The notes under the pieces were generated by a model that was not told where the DNA came from, ran no database searches, and was given only the letters and a program-made list of their open reading frames with translations. This document shows, one piece after another, positions 1 through 9,015 of a DNA stretch of 19,507 nt. The translations under genes were made by a program, and so were the position numbers. Positions within the stretch are counted from its first letter, which is position 1, and the number at the start of each line of letters is the position of its first letter. Origin of the DNA: Eubacterium sp. (GTDB lineage: Bacteria; Bacillota; Clostridia; Lachnospirales; CAG-274); assembly GCA_020859645.1 (NCBI GenBank), contig JAJBVU010000017.1, positions 1 to 19,507 on the forward strand. The letters run 5' to 3'.

Positions 1-120
1 GTATAATAATTCATTGAACCCTTGTGTTTTGACAAAAGTGGGTTTTGGTCGAAACTTGTAAACATCTTATGGGATTTTGAGAGTTTACTTTTTCTCATCT
101 TTTATAATATACCACAGGTT

Positions 121-148
121 TTGACTTTTTGCAATAGTGTTTTTTCAT
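121..148 (+). promoter_or_regulatory. weak candidate sigma-A promoter in the rpoB leader
   Basis: TTGACT (121-126) is followed after 16 bases by TTTCAT (143-148), which matches four of six -10 positions. This is the best -35/-10 pair I can find upstream of rpoB. The -10 is poor, and rpoBC may instead be transcribed from ribosomal-protein genes lying before the window. If it is real, the start point falls inside the palindrome at 148-164 and the leader is about 215 nt long. Confidence 0.25.
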
Positions 149-164
149 ATCTGCTCAGCAGATA
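148..164. promoter_or_regulatory. 17-bp near-perfect palindrome, operator-like
   Basis: TATCTGCTCAGCAGATA has two perfect 8-bp arms around a single central C. It sits just after the weak promoter candidate and about 210 bp before rpoB, with no T-tract, so it is not a terminator. A dimeric repressor site at the rpoBC promoter is one reading. I do not recognise the motif as that of a known regulator. Confidence 0.45.
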
Positions 165-254
165 ACACCTACTATAAATTTTTCACAGAGGAAAATAGTT
201 TTATGACATATATTGATAAAAGCTTGTGTTTTTAACTGTATATGGAGCAGACCG

Positions 255-298
255 CCGAACCCTTTTTCATAAAAAAAGAGGTGGGTTTCGGTGTTTTT
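255..298 (+). terminator. hairpin plus T-run in the rpoB leader (attenuator or upstream terminator)
   Basis: CCGAACCC (255-262) pairs with GGGTTTCGG (283-291) with one bulged T. Inside it a T5 run faces an A7 run, and TGTTTTT follows the stem. The shape is that of a Rho-independent terminator, 75 bp before the rpoB start. In E. coli a partial terminator lies between rplL and rpoB. A comparable attenuator is a fair inference here, but no regulatory partner is visible, and the purine bulge on the 3' side weakens the stem. Confidence 0.4.
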
Positions 299-372
299 GT
301 GTGCTTTGAAGAAAAAGCGGCACCTTTTAAGATTGTTCTTGCAGTTTCAATAAATGAAGGAGTGAAGGCGTA

Positions 373-3300
373 ATGGAAAAAGACAGAATGAAGCCGGTTA
401 AGCTGGGTCACGTTCAGAGAATGAGCTATGAAACCGTTGAAGAGGTTTTGGAAATGCCCAATCTTTTGGCGCTTCAAAAGGACAGCTATGACTGGTTCAA
501 AACAGACGGTCTCAGAGAGGTTTTTGACGATGTATCTCCTATGAGCGATTATAACGGAGATCTTATTTTGGAATTTTTGGATTTTTCTCTTGACAGACCC
601 CCTAAATACAGCATTATGGAGTGTAAGGATCGTGACGCTACTTATGCGGCTCCTTTATATGTTAAGGTCAGGCTCAGAAACAAGGAGCTTGACGAAATTA
701 AAGAGCAGGAACTCTTTTTCGGCGACTTTCCTCTGATGACCGACACAGGTACATTCGTTATAAACGGTGCGGAGAGAGTTATTGTCAGCCAGCTTGTTCG
801 TTCCCCCGGTATTTATTATTCAATCGAGAAGGATAAAGCCGGAAAAAACCTTCTTTCTTCACAGGTTATCCCCAACAGAGGGGCATGGCTTGAATATGAA
901 ACAGACTCAAACGATGTTTTTAACGTCAGAGTCGACAGAACGAGAAAGCTGCCCGTTACTGTTTTAGTAAGAGCCTTAAGCCCCGATAAAACAGGCTCCG
1001 ATGAAGAAATTTACAGCCTTTTCGGCAGCGACCCTAAAATCCTTGCCACGCTTGAAAAGGATACAACTACAAATTACGAGGAGGCTCTTATTGAGCTTTA
1101 TAAAAAGATAAGACCCGGCGAGCCGCCTACGGTTGAATCCTCAGAAACACTTGTAAGAAATATGTTTTACGACCCCAAGAGATATGATCTCGCTAAGGTG
1201 GGCAGATATAAATATAACAAAAAGCTTATGCTTAAAAACAGAATAAGAGGAATGAGACTCGCTTATGACGCAGTTGACCCTTTAACAGGTGAAATTATCT
1301 GCGAAGCGGGCACAAAGCTTGACAGAGAGCTCTGCGACAAAATTCAAAATTCCGGAATCGGCTATGTTGACGTAGTTAAAGAGGACGGCGATGAATGCAG
1401 AATTCTTACAAACAAGCAGGTCTGCATTAATCCCTTTGTTGAAAGCTACGGCTTTAAGGCTGAGGATTTGGGCTTAAGGGAAGATACTCTTGTTTACTTC
1501 CCCGTTCTTAAGGAAATTCTCGAAAACTGCGAGGATCCCGACAGTCTTAAAACAGCTGTCAGAACAAATATGCACGAGCTTAACCCCAAGCATATAACCT
1601 ATGATGATATTATGGCTTCTGTAAACTATTGTATTCATCTTGATTATGACATAGGCAACAAGGACGATATTGACCATTTGGGCAACAGACGTATCAGAGC
1701 CGTCGGGGAGCTTTTGCAGAACCAGTTCAGAATAGGTATCTCCCGTATGGAGAGAGTTGTCAGAGAGAGAATGTCCACACAAGATAAGGACGCAGTTACT
1801 CCTCAGGCACTTATTAACATTAAGCCCGTAACAGCAGCTATTAAGGAATTCTTCGGCAGTTCACAGCTTTCACAGTTTATGGATCAGAACAATCCCTTAG
1901 GCGAAATGACCCACAAGAGAAGACTTTCGGCCTTAGGTCCCGGCGGTCTTTCGAGAGAAAGAGCAGGCTTTGAGGTTAGAGACGTTCATACCTCCCACTA
2001 CGGCAGAATGTGCCCCATTGAGACACCTGAAGGTCCTAACATCGGTCTTATAAACTCACTGGCTGTTTATGCAAAAATAAATGAATACGGCTTTATTGAA
2101 GCACCTTACAGAAAGGTTGTTAAGGTTGACGGAAAGAGCGTTGTTACAGACGACGTTATTTATATAACAGCCGATGAAGAAGAGGGCTATGTTATTGCTC
2201 AGGCTAACGAGCCGTTAGATAAAGACAATCACTTTAAGCACAGCAAGGTTACCGCAAGACTGGGCGTAGACAACGTTGAAATAAGCCAGGATAAGGTTGA
2301 GCTTATGGACGTATCTCCCAAGATGCTTGTTTCGGTGGCTACAGCCCTTATACCCTTCCTTGAAAACGATGACGTAACAAGAGCCTTAATGGGTTCAAAC
2401 ATGCAGAGACAGGCGGTTCCTCTTTTGACTACCGAAAGTCCTATTGTAGGTACCGGTATGGAATATAAAACCGCTAAGGACTCCGGCGTTGTTGTGGTAG
2501 CCAAAAACGGCGGCTTTGTGGACACTGTTGACGCAGCCCAAATCGTTATAGTAAACGATGCAGGCGTAAAGGACAGATACCAGCTTATTAAATTTAAGCG
2601 TTCGAACCAGTCTACATGTATTAACCAAAGACCTATAGTAAACAAGGGCGACAGAGTTGAAGCAGGGGATATTATAGCAGACGGTCCCTCTACAAGCATG
2701 GGCGAGCTTGCATTGGGCAAGAACCCCCTTATCGGCTTTATGACATGGGAGGGCTATAACTACGAGGACGCCGTTCTCCTTTCAGAGAAGCTTGTGGCTG
2801 ACGATGTTTATACCTCTGTTCATATTGAAGAGCATGAGTGCGAAGCCAGAGATACTAAGCTTGGCGCTGAAGAAATTACAAACGATATTCCCAATGTAGG
2901 CGAGGACGCTTTGCGTGACCTTAACGAAAACGGAATTATAAGAATAGGCGCAGAGGTACACGCCAACGATATTTTGGTAGGCAAGGTTACTCCCAAGGGA
3001 GAAACCGAGCTGACAGCGGAGGAAAGACTTCTCAGAGCCATTTTCGGCGAAAAGGCAAGAGAGGTCAGAGACAACTCCTTAAGACTTCCCCACGGCGAAA
3101 GCGGAACAGTTGTTGACGTTAAAATATTTACAAGAGAAAATTCAGACGAACTGGGTCCCGGCGTAAACAAGCTTGTAAGAGTTTATATTGCTCAGAAGAG
3201 AAAAATCTCTGTAGGCGATAAAATGGCGGGCCGTCACGGAAACAAAGGTGTTGTAAGCCGTGTGCTTCCCGTTGAGGATATGCCATTCTTACCTAACGGC

Positions 3301-4293
3301 AGACCTCTTGATATAGTGCTTAACCCCTTGGGCGTTCCTTCACGTATGAACATCGGTCAGGTTTTGGAGATCCACTTAGGTCTTGCTTCACAGGTTTTGG
3401 GCTTTAAGGTTGCAACACCTGTATTTGACGGTGCAAGAGAAAAGGATATTATGAATACTCTTGAGCTTGCAAATGATTTTGCAAACAGCAGCTGGGAGGA
3501 TTTCGAAGCTAAGTGGAAGGGCAATATAAACGATGAAATATTTGCCTACCTTGAAAATAATAAGGAACACAGAGAAGAGTGGAAGGGCGTTCCCATAAAT
3601 CATACGGGACGTGTTCAGCTCAGAGACGGCAGAACCGGCGAACCCTTCGACAACGCCACCACAATCGGCTTTATGCATTACCTTAAGCTCCACCATTTGG
3701 TTGAGGATAAGATCCACGCAAGATCTACAGGCCCTTACTCACTTGTTACTCAGCAGCCCTTGGGCGGCAAGGCTCAGTTCGGCGGTCAGCGTTTCGGCGA
3801 AATGGAGGTTTGGGCGCTTGAAGCCTACGGCGCATCCTATACTCTTCAGGAAATTTTGACTGTTAAGTCAGACGATATTGTAGGACGTGTTAAGACATAT
3901 GAGGCTATTGTTAAGGGCGAGAATATTCCCGAACCCGGTATACCCGAGTCATTTAAGGTTCTCCTTAAGGAGCTTCAGGCTCTTTGTCTTGACGTCAGAG
4001 TTCTTGATGAAAACGATAATGAAATCGACATTAAGGAATCTATTGACGATGTTGACGAGCTTACCGTAAATATAGAAGGCACTGAGGATTCGGCTCCTCT
4101 TCACAGACCTCCCGTTGTGGCTGACGACGCAGTTATAGAGAGCAGCAATGACGTTATTGACGGAGTTTTAAACAGTCTTGATTTAGACAGCTTAGACGAT
4201 GTCGATGATGACGAAGAGGATTTAAGCCCCTTGGATAAAGAAATTATGAGCGCAGAGGGCGAACTCTTAAGCGAAGAAGATTTTGAAGATTAA
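373..4293 (+). CDS. rpoB: DNA-directed RNA polymerase subunit beta
   Basis: This is the beta subunit of the core RNA polymerase, forming one pincer and part of the active centre. The 1306-residue frame carries the family landmarks in order. The rifampicin-binding cluster is at about residues 495-521 (GSSQLSQFMDQNNPLGEMTH), followed by GPGGLSRERAGFEVRDVH, the active-site segment GDKMAGRHGNKG, and the conserved C-terminal block GGKAQFGGQRFGEMEVWALEA from residue 1131. The residues most often changed in rifampicin resistance (E. coli D516, H526, S531) are the sensitive form here, at 504, 514 and 519. The chosen ATG has AAGGAG 10 bases upstream (357-362). The protein is longer than the B. subtilis homologue (about 1190), largely through a C-terminal acidic tail of 95 residues (1212-1306). 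rpoC follows after 20 bp, so the two genes form one operon. Confidence 0.99.
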   Translation: MEKDRMKPVKLGHVQRMSYETVEEVLEMPNLLALQKDSYDWFKTDGLREVFDDVSPMSDYNGDLILEFLDFSLDRPPKYSIMECKDRDATYAAPLYVKVRLRNKELDEIKEQELFFGDFPLMTDTGTFVINGAERVIVSQLVRSPGIYYSIEKDKAGKNLLSSQVIPNRGAWLEYETDSNDVFNVRVDRTRKLPVTVLVRALSPDKTGSDEEIYSLFGSDPKILATLEKDTTTNYEEALIELYKKIRPGEPPTVESSETLVRNMFYDPKRYDLAKVGRYKYNKKLMLKNRIRGMRLAYDAVDPLTGEIICEAGTKLDRELCDKIQNSGIGYVDVVKEDGDECRILTNKQVCINPFVESYGFKAEDLGLREDTLVYFPVLKEILENCEDPDSLKTAVRTNMHELNPKHITYDDIMASVNYCIHLDYDIGNKDDIDHLGNRRIRAVGELLQNQFRIGISRMERVVRERMSTQDKDAVTPQALINIKPVTAAIKEFFGSSQLSQFMDQNNPLGEMTHKRRLSALGPGGLSRERAGFEVRDVHTSHYGRMCPIETPEGPNIGLINSLAVYAKINEYGFIEAPYRKVVKVDGKSVVTDDVIYITADEEEGYVIAQANEPLDKDNHFKHSKVTARLGVDNVEISQDKVELMDVSPKMLVSVATALIPFLENDDVTRALMGSNMQRQAVPLLTTESPIVGTGMEYKTAKDSGVVVVAKNGGFVDTVDAAQIVIVNDAGVKDRYQLIKFKRSNQSTCINQRPIVNKGDRVEAGDIIADGPSTSMGELALGKNPLIGFMTWEGYNYEDAVLLSEKLVADDVYTSVHIEEHECEARDTKLGAEEITNDIPNVGEDALRDLNENGIIRIGAEVHANDILVGKVTPKGETELTAEERLLRAIFGEKAREVRDNSLRLPHGESGTVVDVKIFTRENSDELGPGVNKLVRVYIAQKRKISVGDKMAGRHGNKGVVSRVLPVEDMPFLPNGRPLDIVLNPLGVPSRMNIGQVLEIHLGLASQVLGFKVATPVFDGAREKDIMNTLELANDFANSSWEDFEAKWKGNINDEIFAYLENNKEHREEWKGVPINHTGRVQLRDGRTGEPFDNATTIGFMHYLKLHHLVEDKIHARSTGPYSLVTQQPLGGKAQFGGQRFGEMEVWALEAYGASYTLQEILTVKSDDIVGRVKTYEAIVKGENIPEPGIPESFKVLLKELQALCLDVRVLDENDNEIDIKESIDDVDELTVNIEGTEDSAPLHRPPVVADDAVIESSNDVIDGVLNSLDLDSLDDVDDDEEDLSPLDKEIMSAEGELLSEEDFED

Positions 4294-4313
4294 TATGAAA
4301 GGAGATAGTTGGA

Positions 4314-7300
4314 ATGCCCGGAAAGGATTCTGATCAGATAGTATTTGATTCAATTAAAATAGGACTTGCATCTCCTGAAAAAATAAGGCAGTGGTCTTAC
4401 GGCGAGGTTTTAAAGCCGGAGACTATAAACTACAGAACATTAAAGCCCGAGGTTGACGGTCTTTTCTGCGAAAGGATCTTCGGCCCCACAAAGGACTGGG
4501 AGTGTCACTGCGGAAAGTATAAGCGTATCCGTTATAAGGGTACGATTTGCGACCGCTGCGGCGTTGAGGTTACAAAGTCTAAGGTAAGACGTGAGAGAAT
4601 GGGTCATATTGAGCTTGCAGCTCCCGTTTCTCATATATGGTATTTTAAAGGCGTTCCCAGTCGTATGGGTATCATTTTGGGAATAAGCCCCAAAAAGCTT
4701 GAAGAGGTTCTTTATTTTGCGGCTTATGTGGTTCTTGACCCCGGTAAAACAGACCTTGCTTATAAAGAGGTTTTAAGAGAACCCCAATACAGAGAAGCAA
4801 TTGACAAATTCGGCGCAACAAGCTTCAGAGTGGGAATGGGCGCAGAAGCGGTTAAAGAGCTTTTAATGGCTATCGACCTTGACGAAGAAGCAGCTAAGCT
4901 TAAGGAAGAGCTTAACGCCGGAGGAAAGACTGTTTCAAAGCAGAAAAAAGTAAGAATAATTAAAAAGCTTGAGGTTGTGGAGGCTTTCAGACTTTCGGGA
5001 AACAAGCCCGAATGGATGATTTTGGACGCTGTTCCCGTAATTCCTCCCGATTTAAGACCTATGGTTCAGCTTGACGGCGGAAGATTTGCCACAAGCGACC
5101 TTAACGATCTTTACAGAAGAGTTATAAACAGAAACAACCGTCTTAAGAGACTTATTGAGCTTCAGGCTCCCGATATTATCGTAAGAAACGAAAAGAGAAT
5201 GCTCCAGGAGGCCGTTGACGCACTTATCGATAACGGCAGAAGGGGAAAGGCTGTTACAGGCCCCGGCAACAGAGACTTAAAGAGCCTTTCAGACCTGCTT
5301 AAGGGCAAGCAGGGACGTTTCCGTCAGAACCTTCTCGGTAAGAGAGTTGACTATTCGGGACGTTCCGTTATCGTAGTAGGTCCCTCGCTTAAGATTTATC
5401 AGTGCGGTCTGCCTAAGGAAATGGCTATAGAGCTGTTTAAGCCCTTTGTTATGAAGAAGCTTGTGGAAATGGATCTTGCCCACAACATAAAGAGCGCTAA
5501 GAGAATGGTTGAAAGACTTCAGCCCGAGGTTTGGGACGTTCTTGAAAATGTAATTAAAGAGCATCCCGTTATGCTTAACAGAGCTCCTACACTCCACAGA
5601 CTGGGTATTCAGGCTTTCGAACCTGTCCTTGTAGAGGGTAAGGCTTTGAAGCTTCATCCCCTTGTTTGTACAGCTTACAATGCCGACTTCGACGGCGACC
5701 AGATGGCTATTCACGTTCCTTTGTCGGTTGAAGCACAGGCTGAGTGCCGCTTCCTGCTTTTGTCTCCCAACAACCTTTTGAAGCCCTCAGACGGCGAGCC
5801 TGTTACTGTTCCCACACAGGATATGGTTTTGGGTATTTATTACCTTACCCTGAAAAAAGGCGGAGACAGAGACGAAAACGGACTTCCCTTAAGAGTATAT
5901 AAAGACGAAAACGAAGCAAGACTTGCTTATGACAACAATGTAATAACCCTTCACGAGCCTATAAGAGTAAGAAGAACTCTTAACATTAACGGCGAGGAAA
6001 GGTCTAAAATAGTAGAAACAACTGTCGGCAGAATTATATTCAATGAGATAATTCCTCAGGATATAGGCTTTGTTGACAGAACTAAGGAAGAAAACCTCTT
6101 TGCCTATGAAATCGACTTCTTAACAGGCAAGAAGGAATTAGGCAAAATTATCAACCGTTGCATCAATAAACACCCGGCTACGGAAACAGCCGTTGTTCTT
6201 GACAATATTAAGGCTTTGGGCTTTAAGTTCTCTACAAGAGCAGCCCTTACAGTATCCGTTTCCGATATGAAAATTCCCGAGGTTAAGGAGGAATATCTTG
6301 CCGAGGGCGACAGAGAGGTTGAAAAAATAACCAAGCTCTTCAGAAGAGGTCTTATGACCGACGAAGAAAGACACGCTAAGGTTATAGAGGTTTGGGAAGA
6401 AGCGGATAAAAAGATTACAGACGCTCTTCTTGAAAACTTAGGTCAGTATAACGATATTTATATGATGGCTCACTCAGGCGCCAGAGGTTCAAACAGACAG
6501 ATTAAACAGCTTGCGGGTATGCGTGGTCTTATGGCTTCACCTACCGGCGACACAATTGAGCTTCCTATTAAGGCTAACTTCCGTGAGGGTCTTTCCGTTC
6601 AGGAATACTTCATTTCAGCCCACGGCGCAAGAAAAGGTCTTTCCGATACAGCGCTGAGAACAGCGGACTCAGGCTACCTTACAAGACGACTTGTTGACGT
6701 ATCTCAGGATATGATCATAAGAGAGCATGACTGCGCCGAAAACCTTGACGAGGTTCCCGGAATGTGGGTTTCCGCATTTATGGACGGACGTGAAACAATT
6801 GAGCCTTTGACAGACAGAATAAGAGGCAGATATTCAGTAAACGATATTTACCACCCCGAAACAGGTGAGCTTCTTGTTAAGGCGGACACTATGATAAGTC
6901 CGGATCAGGCTGAAGCAGTTGTCAAAGCAGGCATTGAGAAAGTATATATCAGAAACATTCTTTCCTGTCACTGTAAGAACGGCGTATGCTCCAAGTGCTA
7001 CGGTGCTAATATGGCTTCGGGCAGACTTGTAAGAATAGGCGAGTCGGTAGGTATTATTGCGGCTCAGTCAATCGGCGAACCCGGTACTCAGCTTACTATG
7101 AGAACATTCCATACCGGCGGCGTTTCCGGTAACGACCTTACTCAAGGTCTTCCCAGAGTTGAGGAGCTTTTCGAAGCAAGAAAGCCCAAGGGCGTTGCTA
7201 TTATCGCTGAAAAAGGCGGTAAAATCAGCGTAACCGACCTTAAGAACCAGAGCAAGGTGTTTGTTGCGGAAGCTGACGGAAACACATCCGAATATGTAAT

Positions 7301-8231
7301 TCCTTACGGTGCAAGAATTAAGGTTATGAACGATATGGAAATCGAAGCCGGAGATCCTCTTACAGAAGGTTCAATCGATCCCCATGATATTCTCCGTATC
7401 AATGGCATAAGAGGGGTTCAGGACTATATCCTTAAAGAGGTTCAGAGAGTTTACAGACTTCAGGGTGTTGATATAAACGATAAGCATATCGAAATTATTG
7501 TAAGACAGATGCTGAAGCGTGTTAAGGTTGAGGACGGCGGAGACACCAATATTATGGCTGGCAGCTTTGTAGACTGGCTTGCTTTTGAAGAAACCGTTAT
7601 GGAGGGTCTTAAGAGAAATGTCGAAACAGCTAAGGCTAGCGCCGCTGTATTTAAAGACACCAATGCCGAAGAAATATTCACTCTTAACGAGCCTGAGGAT
7701 ATAGAAGCCTATAACGGAAACGCAAGAGCATTAAACGAAGGTATTTTCGCTTATAATGACGGCGTTATGTTTAACCTTCCCGAAGAATGCGCAGATAAGC
7801 TGCCCACTCTTAAGGCTCACGTTATAACCTATAACGAAAAGGTTAAGGAATATAACGAATATGCCGAAGAAAACGGCTTGCAGAAGCTTTTGACGGCTTA
7901 CGTTGCTTTGCCCTCAGGCAAGAGAAATCTTTTGGGTATTACAAAGGCTTCACTTGCTACGGATTCATTCCTTTCAGCTGCTTCATTCCAGGAGACAACA
8001 AGAGTTCTTACCGAAGCAGCTATTAAGGGCAAGAAGGATTCCCTTATAGGTCTTAAGGAAAATGTTATTATAGGTAAGCTTATTCCTGCCGGAACAGGTA
8101 TGAACTCCTATAGAAAGATTGACCTGAGACTTGTGGATAAGGAAATTGCTGCGGCTGAAGCTGCTGCACAGACAGCCGACACAGTAATCGAAGCTCCGGA
8201 AACAGCAGAAATTGTTTCAGAAGAAGCATAA
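4314..8231 (+). CDS. rpoC: DNA-directed RNA polymerase subunit beta-prime
   Basis: This is the largest core RNA polymerase subunit, carrying the catalytic magnesium site. Visible motifs are the N-terminal zinc ribbon (C64, C66, C79, C82), the catalytic NADFDGD at 456-462 with aspartates 458, 460 and 462, a second zinc site (C807, C885, C892, C895), and the bridge-helix/trigger-loop segment GEPGTQLTMRTFHTGG at 921-936. There is no E. coli-like SI3 insertion in the trigger loop. Near the C-terminus, residues 1094-1205 form a long stretch between VDWLAFEE and LLGITKASLATDS, where most bacterial homologues I remember have about 20 residues. The start ATG is preceded by AAAGGAG (4298-4304). A strong terminator begins 20 bp after the stop. 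Confidence 0.99.
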   Translation: MPGKDSDQIVFDSIKIGLASPEKIRQWSYGEVLKPETINYRTLKPEVDGLFCERIFGPTKDWECHCGKYKRIRYKGTICDRCGVEVTKSKVRRERMGHIELAAPVSHIWYFKGVPSRMGIILGISPKKLEEVLYFAAYVVLDPGKTDLAYKEVLREPQYREAIDKFGATSFRVGMGAEAVKELLMAIDLDEEAAKLKEELNAGGKTVSKQKKVRIIKKLEVVEAFRLSGNKPEWMILDAVPVIPPDLRPMVQLDGGRFATSDLNDLYRRVINRNNRLKRLIELQAPDIIVRNEKRMLQEAVDALIDNGRRGKAVTGPGNRDLKSLSDLLKGKQGRFRQNLLGKRVDYSGRSVIVVGPSLKIYQCGLPKEMAIELFKPFVMKKLVEMDLAHNIKSAKRMVERLQPEVWDVLENVIKEHPVMLNRAPTLHRLGIQAFEPVLVEGKALKLHPLVCTAYNADFDGDQMAIHVPLSVEAQAECRFLLLSPNNLLKPSDGEPVTVPTQDMVLGIYYLTLKKGGDRDENGLPLRVYKDENEARLAYDNNVITLHEPIRVRRTLNINGEERSKIVETTVGRIIFNEIIPQDIGFVDRTKEENLFAYEIDFLTGKKELGKIINRCINKHPATETAVVLDNIKALGFKFSTRAALTVSVSDMKIPEVKEEYLAEGDREVEKITKLFRRGLMTDEERHAKVIEVWEEADKKITDALLENLGQYNDIYMMAHSGARGSNRQIKQLAGMRGLMASPTGDTIELPIKANFREGLSVQEYFISAHGARKGLSDTALRTADSGYLTRRLVDVSQDMIIREHDCAENLDEVPGMWVSAFMDGRETIEPLTDRIRGRYSVNDIYHPETGELLVKADTMISPDQAEAVVKAGIEKVYIRNILSCHCKNGVCSKCYGANMASGRLVRIGESVGIIAAQSIGEPGTQLTMRTFHTGGVSGNDLTQGLPRVEELFEARKPKGVAIIAEKGGKISVTDLKNQSKVFVAEADGNTSEYVIPYGARIKVMNDMEIEAGDPLTEGSIDPHDILRINGIRGVQDYILKEVQRVYRLQGVDINDKHIEIIVRQMLKRVKVEDGGDTNIMAGSFVDWLAFEETVMEGLKRNVETAKASAAVFKDTNAEEIFTLNEPEDIEAYNGNARALNEGIFAYNDGVMFNLPEECADKLPTLKAHVITYNEKVKEYNEYAEENGLQKLLTAYVALPSGKRNLLGITKASLATDSFLSAASFQETTRVLTEAAIKGKKDSLIGLKENVIIGKLIPAGTGMNSYRKIDLRLVDKEIAAAEAAAQTADTVIEAPETAEIVSEEA

Positions 8232-8251
8232 AGAAATAAATATAAATTATT

Positions 8252-8285
8252 AAAAAGGAGACGGATTTTTCACCGTCTCCTTTTT
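8252..8285 (+). terminator. intrinsic terminator of rpoBC
   Basis: GGAGACGG (8257-8264) pairs perfectly with CCGTCTCC (8273-8280) around an 8-nt loop. An A5 run before and a T5 run after extend the stem to 13 bp and supply the U-tract. It lies 20 bp after the rpoC stop. Confidence 0.95.
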
Positions 8286-8311
8286 GAGTGCAGAATTATA
8301 TAAATACTTTG

Positions 8312-8329
8312 TTTTGCAGACTTGCAAAA
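8312..8329. repeat. inverted repeat in the post-rpoC intergenic region
   Basis: TTTTGCA (8312-8318) and TGCAAAA (8323-8329) flank a 4-nt loop. A smaller hairpin, CACAC-TGC-GTGTG (8352-8364), follows within CCACCTCTCCGTCACACTG. From memory, similar stretches recur as dispersed repeats in Clostridia genomes, but that is recollection and not something seen here. Otherwise positions 8286-8403 hold no gene. Confidence 0.4.
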
Positions 8330-8403
8330 AATAATTGCTCCACCTCTCCGTCACACTGCGTGTGCCAAGTCAACAATTTATTGTGGTAAAAATAATTCTT
8401 TGG

Positions 8404-8430
8404 AGGACGGTTTAAGTGCCGTCCTTATTT
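8404..8430 (+). terminator. second terminator-like hairpin, plus strand
   Basis: AGGACGG (8404-8410) pairs with CCGTCCT (8419-8425) around an 8-nt loop, followed by TATTTTAT. On the plus strand it resembles an intrinsic terminator backing up the rpoC one. On the minus strand the following sequence lacks an immediate T-tract, so it is a poor terminator for the recombinase remnant that ends at 8437. Confidence 0.5.
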
Positions 8431-8436
8431 TATGTT

Positions 8437-8766
8437 TTACACTTTTACTTTGCCGATGAAGCGGTAGTAGATTTCAATCGAGATTACCGAGTTTTCGTTA
8501 TTGTCGGGGGTATCGTGAATAACGGTTTTTTGAATAAGGTTGTTCAAAAGAACTTCGTTTAACTTGGTTATTTCTGTATACTGCTCCAACAGGTCAGCAA
8601 ATTCTTTGGCTGATTTTATTTGCTGTGCTTTATCGGCAAGATTACGTTGAATTTCGTTTAGCCGCTCTTTAAGGCTTGCTTCTTCCCTTTCGAGGTTTTG
8701 AGACATCGCAGCATATCTTTCGGCTGAAATGCGTTTGAAAACATTGTCCTCATACATACTTTGAAC
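8437..8766 (-). pseudogene. C-terminal remnant of a large serine recombinase
   Basis: The roughly 109 residues read like the C-terminal end of Tn4451/TndX-type large serine recombinases (resolvase family with a DUF4368-like tail). The sequence MYEDNVFKRISAERYAAMSQ is followed by a charged coiled-coil segment, then LLEQYTEITKLNEVLLNNLI and the terminal IEIYYRFIG. The family normally runs to about 500-550 residues with a catalytic serine near the N-terminus, and all of that is missing. The frame stays open up to 8871, but the 35 extra upstream residues show no family resemblance and overlap a different remnant on the other strand, so I place the break at about 8766-8823. It cannot be an active recombinase. 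It marks an old mobile-element event beside rpoC. Confidence 0.7.
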
Positions 8767-8822
8767 GATTTCACGGATTTTAAAGCTAAGAAAATCATAT
8801 ACAACATACAAACAGCCTATAA

Positions 8823-9008
8823 AATTTACCCAATGACGAGCTGAAATTCTTTTCAAGTGTAGCTGCGGCAACGGTATTATTTTACGGCTGTATATTCTTC
8901 TATGAGCCTATAACAAAGCTTATACCCTTAAACATAATGTCGGTATGGCTTATAACAACTATTTTCGAGATGATAGCTTTTAATTATACCATACGCTTGT
9001 ATTGTTAA
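8823..9008 (+). pseudogene. possible C-terminal fragment of a membrane protein
   Basis: A plus-strand frame with no start codon runs for 61 codons to TAA at 9006-9008. Its translation is strongly hydrophobic, with two likely membrane segments (around VAAATVLFYGCIFFY and IMSVWLITTIFEMIAF) joined by a short loop. It is cut off on the left, near the recombinase remnant, and ends just before the truncated surface-protein gene. I do not recognise the family. It could also be a chance open frame in AT-rich DNA. The only support is its hydrophobic pattern and its position between two other broken genes. Confidence 0.3.
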
Positions 9009-9012
9009 ACAA
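8983..9012 (-). promoter_or_regulatory. weak candidate promoter, minus strand
   Basis: On the minus strand TTGTTT (9012-9007) and TATAAT (8988-8983) are 18 bases apart, and TGG precedes the -10 box (extended -10). It would read toward the recombinase remnant. The -35 box is poor and the region is AT-rich, so it may be coincidental. Confidence 0.25.
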
Positions 9013-9015
9013 AAA

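Noticed and set aside
29..34. TTGACA as a -35 box for rpoB
   Set aside because: No acceptable -10 lies 16-18 bases downstream (AAACTT region).
2229..2720. 163-codon open frame on the minus strand inside rpoB
   Set aside because: It overlaps the certain rpoB frame completely, has no ribosome site or family resemblance, and is a shadow of its codon pattern. The same holds for the other antisense frames in rpoB and rpoC.
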